From positions 31,716 through 95,715 of the forward strand of contig MEDY01000659.1 in NCBI GenBank assembly GCA_001724265.1: a stretch of DNA of 64,000 bases. Reading direction: 5' to 3'. The position numbers were made by a program, and so were the translations under genes. Below the pieces are notes generated by a model. It worked only from the letters and a program-made list of their open reading frames with translations. It searched no databases and was not told the DNA's origin. The first letter of the stretch is position 1. Every line of letters begins with the position of its first letter. The stretch comes from Rhizaria sp. SCN 62-66. Taxonomy: Eukaryota > Rhizaria, unplaced. This document shows positions 22,301 through 32,497 of this stretch, piece after piece.

Positions 22301-23343
22301 GCGCGCGTGCGAGCGCGAGTGCGCAGAGTAGCTTCACTCTTCTCCTCACCAGCGTCAGAAGCAACATCACTATCCTTTGCGGCGTCAGTCTTAGTGTTGC
22401 TGTGAATGATATTGTTAGCGTTAGCGTGCCGGCGCAATGCTTCGAGCTCTGCCGCGGGCCAAGCGTCGGCCACGGCGCCACCGCGGGCACTCAACACAGC
22501 GTCGAACAGCGCACTGAGCGCCTCGATAGCGCGCGAAGGCCCGCCCGCGGCGGCTGCGGCTGCGGCGGCGGGAGAGTCAGCCGCAAGCACGTGCGTGGTG
22601 ATTGTGCCGACAATCTTGCGCGGGCGCGCGGCAGCGGTCGCCATGGAGGCAGGAGTGAGCGCCTGCAGAAAGCCGGCGGCGTACTCGGCGGGGGTCGCCA
22701 GCGCTACTACAGCGGCCTCCGTGGCGCCGGCAACCTCAGAGTCTAACGCAGCAGCAGCGCAGGCCGCGGCGGAAGTGATAGAGCAAGCAGGTGCGGCGAG
22801 GCGCGCGGGGGACGCTGCGCGTGAGCTAGCAGTTGCTGATGTGTTAATGTTCACAAGTGCGGGGAACGCAGCCGGCTGGCGGCGGACCGCTGTGACGGCG
22901 GTGGCAAAGACGGCGGCGTGGCGCGGCGTGGGGAAGAGCGCGATCGACTTGCAGTTGTGCTCGACAAAGGCGACGCAGCGCTCGTGTGTGGCGACACCGC
23001 AGACGTCGCAGCACAGTGCGCGCTCAGAGACGCCGAACATGCGCTGCGCACAGACGTTGCAGTACGCGGGACGCATGAGTAACCCAACTTCCTGGTGGTA
23101 AAATTGGTGCGGGTCCGCGGCGCCGGCGTGCAGCATGGCCTGGTAATAGGTGCCGTCAAGGTAGGGCTCAGAGAGCAAGATGGAGCGGCGCTGGCCGAAG
23201 CCCATGTAGCGGAATATGCGGTGGATCACCCAGACAGACACGAGCGCGAGCAGGATCTGCCACGGGTACTGCACAGCAATGCGGAACAAACGGACGAAAT
23301 CGTCCGTGAAGCTCCACACCGTGTTGACGACGTACTTAAGCAT
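19379..23343 (-). CDS. DGKE: Diacylglycerol kinase, epsilon type, with an in-frame UAG in its second C1 domain
   Basis: Two exons, 23343-21555 and 21426-19379 (intron GTACGT...GTAG, 128 bp), give 1,278 codons. It phosphorylates diacylglycerol to phosphatidic acid at membranes. An N-terminal membrane helix (about 25-42) matches DGK-epsilon. C1a has ligands H83, C95, C98, C112, C115, H120, C123, C131. A 400-residue Ala/Arg-rich insert separates it from C1b, which opens with HHWVRGN as in DGK-epsilon and continues CLVC ... CLWC ... HEDC. Codon 585 is then UAG, followed in frame by LKDLDRDLC, supplying the last ligand, and across the intron GPISRLIVPP, the usual post-C1 motif. The catalytic domain has CGGDGT near 793, PLGTGNDLA and FGGGINFWG. 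Acidic and Ala-rich inserts interrupt it. Stop TGA. UAG must be read as an amino acid for a working kinase. Confidence 0.92.
21589..21591 (-). other. In-frame UAG codon (DGK codon 585)
   Basis: UAG lies between Cys582 and the final Cys ligand of the second C1 domain. Frame, zinc ligands and the downstream splice join are all preserved after it, so it is read here as a sense codon. Confidence 0.85.
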
Positions 23344-23987
23344 GCTGTGATCGAGGTGGTAGTGCGAAGAATTGTCCGAGCAAGCGGAGTCGGGTCGGGA
23401 GGCTCCAGGCGAAGAGCTTTACGGGGTTAGAGAGAGTGCGAGTCGCACACGCACGAACAAAACCGTTAGAAGTGTCACGCTGCGGTCAGAAAACCTCGCA
23501 CGAGAGCGACGGACGGCGGCCTGAGACGTGCAAAGGGAGGGGGAGAGGTGCGAGTTTGCGACTGCAACGGATATCAGCACGGAAGTGCAAAAAGATAAGC
23601 ACATTTGGCCTATTTATGAGCTCTGGTAATAAATAGTAATACATTGTCAAGTATAACATATTATAACACTGTTTTTATAAAAGAATAACGACTGACGCAT
23701 GCACGCATTCGTGTTTGAATTCCTCTCTCTGTCAGAGCTGTTGCGGTAGTCACGGTCCAACTGAATGTCACGCTGAGCGCAATAACGGGTCCTTGGTTCA
23801 ATAGTTTGTTTATGTATCACTAAATTATTCTTGATAGACAATAAATTTTCTTTACTTTTGTGCAATATTCATTTCTGTTTTGTTTGACTTCTTCTATAGC
23901 AAGCAGAGCGAGGCTGAGCTCAGCCGAGACAGGAGTACCAATTTGCACTACGCAAGTTGTGTTCGACCGTCTGATCCGTCAGTCACC
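23344..23987. promoter_or_regulatory. DGK promoter and PSMD12 3' flank
   Basis: Spacer between two genes on the minus strand. The part next to DGK is GC-balanced, the part near PSMD12 AT-rich. No gene recognised. Confidence 0.45.
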
Positions 23988-25709
23988 TCACTTAGCCTTG
24001 CCGGCCTGCTGCTGCTGCTTAAGCGCGTGCACCATGGTCTCCTTCTGAATCAGGTGCGACGTCGTCTCGAGAAGGTCAAGAAGCTGCTCGACATCGCGTC
24101 CCCACTGGTTCAGCACCTGCGCAGGCGCCTGCGTCTTCTCGAAGCTAACAACACCCCGCGGGCGGTCGATGCGCGCAAACAGCTGCTTCGCCGCCACAAG
24201 GTCACACAGGTTCTTCTCCGTCGCGGCCTCATCCAGCGCGAGCAGCTTCGCGAGACGCGCGAGTGTAACGCGAGAGTACGCCTTGCTCGCAACGCGGATG
24301 TTATGCTGGACAACGCGCGTGTGGAGCACGTCCCACCGGCTCTCGCCCGCCGCCGCCGCCGCCGCGCTCGTCACCGCCGCGACGGACGCGTCGTCGGTCA
24401 TCGAGGACGACGTTGCGAACGCAGAGTGCGCACGCCACACAGCATCGGCGTTGAGGTCGGCGCCGCCCGCCGCGGTGGCCTTGAGAGGCCAGGGGCAGAG
24501 GCCAGCGCCGAGCAGCTGCGACGCCACGGCCGCGAACGCGGGCACGCGCGCCAGACGCTTCTTCTCGAGCTGGATGCGGGTGAGGATCTCGCGGGACTCA
24601 CCGTCAAAGGGCGCGAGAGCAGCGAAGACGATGACGTTCTGGAGCGCCTCATAGGAGCGCGCGACGAGGGGGTCGGCGGAAGTGAGGCCACCGTCGTCCT
24701 CGTCCTCGTCGATCTCGGCAGTCACGGCGTCACTCATAGCCTTGCCAGCGCCAGTACCAGCAGCCGCAGAGGCGCCCGCACTCGCACTCGCGATGGAGGA
24801 GCTAGACGCAGACGCCGAGGCGGAGGAGGACTCGGCCTTCTTGGCGGCGTCGGCGTCAGCGATCTGCTTGACGAGAGTGTCGAAAACAGCTTTGTAAGCG
24901 CGGGCGACTTGGAGGTACTCCTTGGAGTTGGAGTAGAAGCGAATCATAAGCTCGAAATACTTGATCTTGATGTCGGCCCAGCCAGCCTCAGAGAACTGCT
25001 TGGTCTTGATCTTCTTGGCGACGAGCTCAGCACGAAGGAAGTCCTTTTTGTCGAGGCACAGACGCAGCTGCTCGAGCAAGTACTTGGCCTTGTCCTTGAG
25101 CTCCATGGAGCCGATCGTCTCGACAGCGACTTCCTGAAGAATGTCAGCGGCCTCAGCAATCTTGCCCTCGGCCTCGGCCATCTGCGCGAGCTGCATGGTG
25201 AGCCCCGCACGCTCCATCTCGAGGAAAATCTTGCCGTCAGCGACGGCGCGGAGGGTGCCGATGAGCTCGCGCTTGGCGGCGGCGTCCGGCGCGGAAAGCA
25301 GCAAAGCGATGCCCTTGTCGACGACGGCCTTGATGACCTTGAGGAGCTGCGCGCGGCGCTTGCAGAGGAGCGTGATCTGGTCGTTGATGGCGCGCCAGTC
25401 CTTCTTGTCGAAGCAGAGGTCAAGAATGGTGTCGGCCAGAAGCTTGGTGGAATCACCGTCGGAAGCGAGACGGGCCTTCTTCTCCCACGCAAGCAAACTC
25501 ACGAGCGCAGAGTTAAGCTCGGCGGAGGACGGCGAGGCAGGGACGGAAGCGAGGATGCCAGGGATGGCGGCCTGGACGTCGGCCATGTAGTCCTTCTGCT
25601 TCTTGTTCTGGCGCTCTTCCTCTTCGATCTTGGCGGCGCCCTTGTCGAGGAAGTAGTCCTTCTCGGCCGCGGGGGCGGGGGCGTCGCTGCTGCCCTTCTT
25701 GTCAGACAT
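23988..25709 (-). CDS. PSMD12: 26S proteasome lid subunit Rpn5 (PSMD12)
   Basis: 573 residues, single exon, compared with about 456 in human PSMD12. It is a scaffold subunit of the proteasome lid. The N-terminal half carries helical repeats with EEERQNKKQKDYMADVQ and DLCFDKKDWRAINDQI. The signature CLDKKDFLRAELVAKKIKTK is family-specific. The PCI domain follows with LLALDEAATEKNLCDLV and RIDRPRGVVSFEK, and the C-terminal helix HLIQKETMVHALKQ that joins the lid helical bundle. A Ser/Ala then acidic insert (about 355-425) interrupts the segment before the PCI domain. The start at 25709 is chosen because MSDKK precedes the conserved region; an upstream pyrimidine tract ending TACGTAG hints at a 5' UTR intron. 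Stop TGA. Confidence 0.94.
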   Translation of the reverse strand: MSDKKGSSDAPAPAAEKDYFLDKGAAKIEEEERQNKKQKDYMADVQAAIPGILASVPASPSSAELNSALVSLLAWEKKARLASDGDSTKLLADTILDLCFDKKDWRAINDQITLLCKRRAQLLKVIKAVVDKGIALLLSAPDAAAKRELIGTLRAVADGKIFLEMERAGLTMQLAQMAEAEGKIAEAADILQEVAVETIGSMELKDKAKYLLEQLRLCLDKKDFLRAELVAKKIKTKQFSEAGWADIKIKYFELMIRFYSNSKEYLQVARAYKAVFDTLVKQIADADAAKKAESSSASASASSSSIASASAGASAAAGTGAGKAMSDAVTAEIDEDEDDGGLTSADPLVARSYEALQNVIVFAALAPFDGESREILTRIQLEKKRLARVPAFAAVASQLLGAGLCPWPLKATAAGGADLNADAVWRAHSAFATSSSMTDDASVAAVTSAAAAAAGESRWDVLHTRVVQHNIRVASKAYSRVTLARLAKLLALDEAATEKNLCDLVAAKQLFARIDRPRGVVSFEKTQAPAQVLNQWGRDVEQLLDLLETTSHLIQKETMVHALKQQQQAGKAK

Positions 25710-26413
25710 AGCAACCGCTCTACGTAGAGAAGGAGCAACAAGGGAAGGAAAAGCAAAAGAGTGGAGCGAGATACAGAGTGTGATGAAGGTGAGTTCCGTT
25801 GAATGACTGAGCAAAGCAAAGGTGGACGAGAGACTTAGGCGGGCAAGCAGAGTGACAGCCAAGGTATAGGATACAACGACAAGCAAATCCAACATCCATA
25901 AAGTGCAGAGTACAATGGCGTGACTGATTTGTGAGCGAGTGTGCACGATGAGTCCCACGAGAGGGATACTGGTGACACGAAGGTCTGGACTTGCTCTCAA
26001 CGACCTCACGAGAGATCACACACCTCAATCGAGCGGTATTCACTCTCTGCAGGGCATACAAATAAATGTCCAACGAGATCCACTCATAATCACACCCATC
26101 AAAGCAAAGGCAGTCATATCCACTGACGCTAGCACGAGAGCAACCTCCTCTTCAGCGCTGACCACAATTTCATCCAACGAGCGATCTCTTCTCGCGGTCG
26201 AGTTGGTCTTTTTTCGGAACCAGGCAAGCAGTCACCGAAAGTCAAGTTCAGGAGAGGCAAGCAGCGCTTGTCAGACAGAGTTTGAGGTCAGTGCTAGCGT
26301 CAAATAACGGGTTGTCATAATTTTTAGGGATGCCATGTTTTTTCATCACTGTTTCTCTTTTAACGTTTGTTCACTTTGCTTCCTTGGTCTCTCTTTTCAG
26401 ACTTCCATCTTGC
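25710..26413. promoter_or_regulatory. Divergent promoter region, PSMD12 (-) / TRMO (+)
   Basis: Contains probable 5' leaders of both genes. On the + strand a pyrimidine tract ending TTTTCAG at 26400, 13 bases before the TRMO ATG, looks like a 3' splice site, so the TRMO leader is probably spliced. Confidence 0.5.
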
Positions 26414-29400
26414 ATGGACTCTTCGCCCAGGACCGCCTCGAGCGATTGGGAAGGGCTCCACGACGCCGTCGCGCGGCTCTTCATGCACTCTGTTGGCAGA
26501 GTCGTCGTGCTTCCGGACACTGAATTTGCGCGCGATATAAACTTGTCGGCGCTGCTGCAGCTGTTACCACTCGCCTCACCGCACCAGGTGCGCACTTGGT
26601 TTCGTGAAGCTTACGATACTCTGGCCCCCTCGGCTGAGGCGCCCAAGTTGGAGCGCGGCCGGCCCGCCGAAGAGCTGTCGTTTCACTTCACCTTCTGCCT
26701 GGTTCTCACTTCCCAGGTTGTGAACACTTACGCCGCGCACTTCCACTGCGCGCAAGGAACCGTGCCAAATCGCAAAACTGTCACGATGTGCTTCGCGCAC
26801 GCTGTCGCCGCACAGTGCGAGCGTGCGGCGCGGTTTCTCGCCGTCGCGCCTATCGCAAGCATCCCCGCCTCGGCCGTTACTGCGCTGACTCTCGGGCCCT
26901 GGTTTAGAGCCACTGTCTCACCGGCCGCTTTTCTCTACATCCACGTGCACCTCGCCGTCTCCCCGCACTTTCCCTCCCCCTCCCCGTCGCACATGACACA
27001 ACAGCAGCAGTCCAACTCCTCCTCGTCGTCGAGCGGCGCTGGTGCTGGTTCCGGGAGTGCGTCGACACGTGCGTTGCGCGCTGCACCGCCCGCGCGCCTG
27101 TGGCATGCGCCGTGGTGGCTAGCTGCGCTCTTCCGTGCATCGCGTACTTTCAACCACCAAATCTCTCAGCACCGGAGGCTCACTTCCCCAACGTCGACAT
27201 CGGCGTCAACGCAGCAGCAGCAGCAGTCTCACAGCGATCAGCAGTTTGACAGCGGGTTTAGCGCGGTGACAGCTCAGTTGAACGCGAACGCTGGTTCGGT
27301 CGCAAACAACTCAGCCAGCGCTTACTCTGGTGGTTCTAGCGCAAGTTCTGGATCCGGCGGTGTCGGTTTACTGGGGCACGCAAGCCGCGCAGTGAGCGCC
27401 GCCAAGGTGACCGCCACCCTCGGCGCCACTCAGATTGTGCGGTTTGACGCGCAGACGCTGCTTGACGCCGCTGCCGGGTTCACAGTCGGCGGGACAGCAC
27501 CCACGGTTGTGGCTGCGGCGGACGCGGTGGGCGCGGTCGCGGCCGCTGCGAACGCCGCTGCGCAAGCTGCGGCCGAGAGGGCTGCTGTTGCTAGGGCTGC
27601 CACTACGACCGCTTTTGCTGTCGCTGACGCCGCTGGTTCTGGTGCTGGTGGTGGTGCTGGTGGTGGTGCACTTCCTACTGCTGCTGATGCTGCTGCTGCT
27701 GGCACTGGCGCTGGCGCTGGCACGAGTATAGCTGGCGCTGGCACGACTACTGCCGCCGGCGCGCCGGCGAGCGATGCTGACGACGCTGCGAGCGCCGACG
27801 CCGACGCACTGAAAGCTGCCACTGCTGCTGCTAAGATCGAGGCCGATGCCGATTACGAGGCCGCATGTGCTTTCGCTGCCGCTGCGCGCGTGGCAGAATC
27901 TGCGGCCGTGGCTTCGGTCACGTTTGACCTGGGCCGCTGCGCGCTCTTTTCGCCGCCCAGTGTTGCCGCCACACCGGCCGCAAGCGCTGCTCCGAGTGGG
28001 GCTGTGGCTGTGGCTGCGGCTGCGGGGACTGCGGGCGCGGGGACCGCGGGCGCGGGCCGCGCGCGCAGACCGGCGACGGGCGCGCTGGTGGGCCCGCAGC
28101 CGCCGCAGCCGATGTCGACGCTGCAGGCGCAGTCGCACGCACAGCAGGAACAGGACCAGACCGAGTGGGCGACCAAGGCGCAGTCGCAGGTTCAGCCGCC
28201 GTCGCAGCTGCCGCCCCAGGCGGAGGCCGAGACCGAGCTCGAGCTGAGCGCGCTGTCCCCGTCGCCGTACACGTCTCCTGCGCTCGCGAACAAACTGCCC
28301 CACGCACAGGCGCCCCCGCTTACGCCGGGCTTTGTTCCCGCCGCAGCCCCTTCGCTGCGCAACAACGCTGGCAGTCGGGGCTTTGGTGCCGCTGCTCACC
28401 CTGCGTCTGCGACCGCGCCTGCGGCTGCGGCTGCGAATGGAAGTGCTGGCTGCGGTGGCGGCGCGTTCACGATGCCGCTGCCGCTACCGCTGCCGATGCC
28501 GATGCCGCTGTCGCCGCGCGTTGTCCCGTCGTCTTCTCTGCCGTCCTCTTCCTCATCATCGTCGCTATCATCATCGCTGCCGCTGTCGCCGCCGAGCAGC
28601 GGACTCAGCAATAGTGCGACGACGAGTGTGACTGCTGTCGCGACTCGTAGCGGTGACGGCGGCGGTGCACCGGGCAGCGCCTTTGACTCCTTATTCGCCT
28701 TTGCTGCCGTTGCCGAGTTCCACTCGTGTTTCCGGCGCAAGTTCGCCACCCCGCGGCAGGGCGCGCTGACGCCGCACTCGCGCGGTGTCGTCTCGCTGCG
28801 GCCCGGGGTCGAACACACCGTCTGGGAAGGAATCACTTCTTTCTCGCACGTCTGGCTTGTGTATGTATTCGACTGCAATACGCCGCAGTCGGACACGCGC
28901 ACTGTCGCCAACGCGAACGGTGTTGCCGCACAGCCAGTCATTGGCGCCGCTGCAGCGACAGCGGCGACTGCGGCGCTCGGCGGGTCACCGGCGCTGCCTG
29001 TGCGCGTCGCAACCGCACTGCGCACGAAAGTTAAGCCGCCGAAGCTCGGAGGCCGCGCGACGGGCGCCTTTGCGACGCGCGCGCCGCACCGGCCGAACCC
29101 AATTGGGCTCACGCTCGTTAAGGTTGAAGGGCTTATCCCTGGTGCGAACGGCTCGGCGCAGCGGTTGCTGGTGTCCGGCGTTGACCTTATCGACGGCACG
29201 CCGATTCTTGATGTTAAGCCGTATCACCCCGCGGACTGCCCGCTGCCGCTGCCGCTGACTGCGATGAGCCAGCAGCAGCCGAGCATGCCGTCGAGCCAAC
29301 AACAGATGAGCGCGGGGAGCGAATCACAGCTGCGGTTTCCGTCTTGGATTTCGTCTCAGTTCCATGTCCCACAGACCTGGGGCCGCGGTTTCTCAGTGCT

Positions 29401-31186
29401 GGAGCAGCCGTTATCGGGCACTGGCAACGGCGCTGTGACAGGCAACGCTGTGGCTGCGTTACCGGCGTATTCGCAGTCGCATTCGCTGTCGCCGTTGCGC
29501 CCCCACGGCGCGCAGAGCAAAGAACCGATGGGCGCTGCGATTCCCAGCGTCGGCGACTACGAGAGCGAAACCGATGGCAAGGGCAATGACACAGCAGCGA
29601 CTGCTGCTGCAGGTGGTGCAGGGGCTGGGGCTGGGGCGCTTCCGACGCCCACGCTGACGGCTGCGTCGTCACTCCAGTCGCCGCAGTCGCTGCAGTCGAC
29701 GCCCTCGCTCCCAGTCGCCGACACTGACACGGCCGCCGCAAGCACGCTTGTTCCACCAGCTGGCGCGGCGCCGCTGGCGAGAACACGCAGCGAGCCCACG
29801 CCAGCGGCGATCAACACAGCGCTCGCACAGGACCCCACGGCCGCGATTGGTGGCGACAGCGGCGGCGGGGACCGTGTGGCGCACTTGCTGTCAACGCCGA
29901 CTGTCGCCGTGTTTGCGCTCGACTCCGCGCTCGTGTCGCTCCGCGAGCTCTTCAAGGCCTCGCGCCTTCATGGCAGCGGTGGCGGCAGCGGCAGTGGCAA
30001 TGGCAATAGCGGCGGCGCAACGCCCAGCGGCGGATTGAGGGGCCGGAGTCTGAACGGTGGTGGCGGCGGCGGCGTCGGCGGCAGTGGCGCCAACTGCAGT
30101 GTCGGCGACAGCCCCAGTCTCACGCCTCTGGCTCACGGCCGCCGCATCTGTCTCTTGCAACAACAGCAACAGCAGCAGCAGCAGTTTGACACGCCAGGGC
30201 AGACGCCCGCGTTCTTGCCGCTCAACAGTAGCAACGCATCAGGCAGTGGCAGCATCGGCAGCAGACAGCGTCCACTGGAATTCTTCTGTCTGCCGACTGA
30301 TACGGCCGTTATGGTGCTGCAGTGCGCCTGCGAGGTTTTGGCCGCAGACCCGCGCAGTGTGCATACAGTGCGCAAGTTCGGCGACCGCTCTGTATTTGCC
30401 TTTGAGATGGACAACTTAGTGATCACTTTCGTCATGCGCGATGTCCCTGTGCTTCAAAACAACAGTGACAGCGGCTGCGACAGTGCTAATACGGGCGCGC
30501 AGGCTATGGAGGACGACGGAGCGTCTGCTTCTTCTGCAACCGCGAGTTTGAGTGCGGTGGCGGCAGTGCAGACAGCTTTTGGTCTGGACACACCGTTTGT
30601 CTCTCGTACTGCTTCCTCTGCTGTTCAGAGTAGCACGACTGGCGTTGCGTCAGTCGCGCACGCAGTCATATCGTCCATCGAGCACGTCCTCGGTCCTCTG
30701 CCTTCCAGCGCTGGCTCGAGCGCGGCCGGGCAGTCCCGTCGCGTTCCCGCGCCCCCTGCTGGTGTCAGCGCAAGTACAAGTGCGTGTGTTAGTCCGAGCG
30801 CTTTTGCTACTGCTTCTCCTGCCGCAGGCAAGATGCCAGTGTCTGGGTTGGACGGCGACTGCGACAGCCGCGACTGCGACGGCGCTACTACCTCCAGCGC
30901 CACTGACGCAGGAACAGGTTCAGCCGCGCGGACTCCTAACTTCCCGTCGCCGATTCTGCCGTCTTCCACACTGCAGCGCAACATCAGCGGCAGCAGTAGC
31001 GGCAGCGGCGGCGGCAGTAAGGCTGCGATTGGCACGCCCGCGTTTGCGGCCACGCCGGCGCCGTATATCGCTGCTAGTGGCGCGTTTGCGGCCGCTGCGC
31101 CTGGTCTGCGCACCAGCGCGTGGCTTAAGACGTCTGGCAACGCCGCTGTGCGCGCAGTTATGTTGGCTCTAGGTTTGTCTGACTAA
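26414..31186 (+). CDS. TRMO: TrmO-type tRNA N6-methyladenosine methyltransferase with very large low-complexity inserts
   Basis: 1,590 residues in one exon, roughly four times the human enzyme. TrmO uses S-adenosylmethionine to methylate t6A37 in certain tRNAs. The TsaA/TrmO beta-barrel domain lies near 760-950: FATPRQGALTPHSRGVVSL, EGITSFSHVWLVYVF, then the active-site blocks ATRAPHRPNPIGL (near 890) and SGVDLIDGTPILDVKPY. An insert of about 350 residues follows before the C-terminal family segment near 1290-1345 (CEVLAADPRSVHTVRKFGD). Residues 1-190 form a conserved-looking globular region I do not recognise. The remainder is poly-Ala, poly-Ser, Gln and Gly. The ATG at 26414 follows a likely splice acceptor; an upstream in-frame ATG at 26330 is less likely. 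Stop TAA. Confidence 0.9.
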   Translation: MDSSPRTASSDWEGLHDAVARLFMHSVGRVVVLPDTEFARDINLSALLQLLPLASPHQVRTWFREAYDTLAPSAEAPKLERGRPAEELSFHFTFCLVLTSQVVNTYAAHFHCAQGTVPNRKTVTMCFAHAVAAQCERAARFLAVAPIASIPASAVTALTLGPWFRATVSPAAFLYIHVHLAVSPHFPSPSPSHMTQQQQSNSSSSSSGAGAGSGSASTRALRAAPPARLWHAPWWLAALFRASRTFNHQISQHRRLTSPTSTSASTQQQQQSHSDQQFDSGFSAVTAQLNANAGSVANNSASAYSGGSSASSGSGGVGLLGHASRAVSAAKVTATLGATQIVRFDAQTLLDAAAGFTVGGTAPTVVAAADAVGAVAAAANAAAQAAAERAAVARAATTTAFAVADAAGSGAGGGAGGGALPTAADAAAAGTGAGAGTSIAGAGTTTAAGAPASDADDAASADADALKAATAAAKIEADADYEAACAFAAAARVAESAAVASVTFDLGRCALFSPPSVAATPAASAAPSGAVAVAAAAGTAGAGTAGAGRARRPATGALVGPQPPQPMSTLQAQSHAQQEQDQTEWATKAQSQVQPPSQLPPQAEAETELELSALSPSPYTSPALANKLPHAQAPPLTPGFVPAAAPSLRNNAGSRGFGAAAHPASATAPAAAAANGSAGCGGGAFTMPLPLPLPMPMPLSPRVVPSSSLPSSSSSSSLSSSLPLSPPSSGLSNSATTSVTAVATRSGDGGGAPGSAFDSLFAFAAVAEFHSCFRRKFATPRQGALTPHSRGVVSLRPGVEHTVWEGITSFSHVWLVYVFDCNTPQSDTRTVANANGVAAQPVIGAAAATAATAALGGSPALPVRVATALRTKVKPPKLGGRATGAFATRAPHRPNPIGLTLVKVEGLIPGANGSAQRLLVSGVDLIDGTPILDVKPYHPADCPLPLPLTAMSQQQPSMPSSQQQMSAGSESQLRFPSWISSQFHVPQTWGRGFSVLEQPLSGTGNGAVTGNAVAALPAYSQSHSLSPLRPHGAQSKEPMGAAIPSVGDYESETDGKGNDTAATAAAGGAGAGAGALPTPTLTAASSLQSPQSLQSTPSLPVADTDTAAASTLVPPAGAAPLARTRSEPTPAAINTALAQDPTAAIGGDSGGGDRVAHLLSTPTVAVFALDSALVSLRELFKASRLHGSGGGSGSGNGNSGGATPSGGLRGRSLNGGGGGGVGGSGANCSVGDSPSLTPLAHGRRICLLQQQQQQQQQFDTPGQTPAFLPLNSSNASGSGSIGSRQRPLEFFCLPTDTAVMVLQCACEVLAADPRSVHTVRKFGDRSVFAFEMDNLVITFVMRDVPVLQNNSDSGCDSANTGAQAMEDDGASASSATASLSAVAAVQTAFGLDTPFVSRTASSAVQSSTTGVASVAHAVISSIEHVLGPLPSSAGSSAAGQSRRVPAPPAGVSASTSACVSPSAFATASPAAGKMPVSGLDGDCDSRDCDGATTSSATDAGTGSAARTPNFPSPILPSSTLQRNISGSSSGSGGGSKAAIGTPAFAATPAPYIAASGAFAAAAPGLRTSAWLKTSGNAAVRAVMLALGLSD

Positions 31187-32497
31187 CTTACCGACGCGCT
31201 CTTGCGCTTGCAATGTAGGCCGATTCGAGGGAGTGACCGTGACCGGAACCTTGACCACGATCGTGACCACAGTTTTAGTGTGCCTTTTAATTTTCACTTT
31301 CTGTACTTCTGTTTGTTGTGTTTTTACACGCGTAGTTTTTCAACCCATATTTTATTTTGTTCAAGATGAACCTTGCTTGACTTTTTTTTTGCAAGACATC
31401 TTTGTTTCTTCGACCCAGTGGTCTCACCTTACATGTCTTCGTCAGTTCTGCACTCATTATCTCTTCTTTGTTTCTTTCTTGCTTGCTGTTGTAACTGTAT
31501 CAATATTACCACTCCTTATGATGCACATATATTGCTTTTCTGTTCTGTTGTTTGTTTTAGGTTTGGCAACCCCTTCCGCTTTCTTGTTTTACCTCCGTGA
31601 CCATATAATTTGAATGCTGTGCTGTGCTCGTTTGTTGAATCGTCTTTCTTCGTGTACCTGTGAACAAGTTTTTCGCCCGTGTGTTGTCATTGTCTTTTGG
31701 TTATATTTCGAAACAACACCATTCTTATTTTCTTTCACGTCAGATTATCATTCCCGCAGTGTTGTTTTGAAGAGCCCCAGTGATGTCATGATTTTTTTTT
31801 TTCTTTTTGTTCCTGTGTATCTTGACTTGCTTTGTGAGCCCTTTTTTGGAGTTGCACCTTGACGCAGTAGCAATTTGTCTGCTGGGTTGTGATTGTTGCA
31901 CACGGGCTCACATCGCCATCTTTCCTACCTCACCACACATTGTGCGTTGTTCAAATTTTCATCTTTCGACAGTTTGTTATGATTTCTGTCGCCTTCTAGC
32001 TTGCTAGCTCTTTCCTTTGTCTTTTTCTGTTCATTTTTTATAAGTTGTGAGAAATGCCACGCCTTTTCACCATGGTCACGATCCTCCATGTGTTAATCCC
32101 GACTGTCCCTCACCACGCTGAGCTCGCACTGTTACATTACACAGTGACGGCTCACTCCACTGTTCATCGCAATGTAGTTGCCCAGTGTCACTTCATGTAG
32201 TCCTTCCTTTGTACATATCGTGTCTCTTTGGTCACGTTGCACTTCTGTCTTTTCTTTGCCCCCGTGTTTATTCGCATTGTGATTTGTCCTACCGTGCACA
32301 GTGTTCAAGTTTAAACGACTAACAGTTCCCCCAATTTGGCTATTACAGCACAAACAAAATGGCACAAATAAATCAATCCTTGTTGTTACAAAATAGAGCA
32401 CTAGTTATCTAATCTTAGTCTATGTATCGAGAACCAAAGAACAATTTCTTAAAACTTACTTAAAAAACAACCAAATAAAGCAGATATTTCCATGCGC
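31187..32497. other. T-rich intergenic region between convergent genes
   Basis: On the + strand 31230-32060 is strongly T-rich and A-poor, then balanced to 32497. This skew resembles introns and 3' UTRs of sense transcripts here, so it is probably a long TRMO 3' UTR or a noncoding + strand transcript. It yields short hydrophobic frames that are composition artefacts. Confidence 0.45.

Noticed and set aside
31233-31862. Two consecutive hydrophobic + strand frames (126 and 82 codons)
   Set aside because: Their Phe/Leu/Cys content follows from T-rich DNA, and no family or start context supports them.
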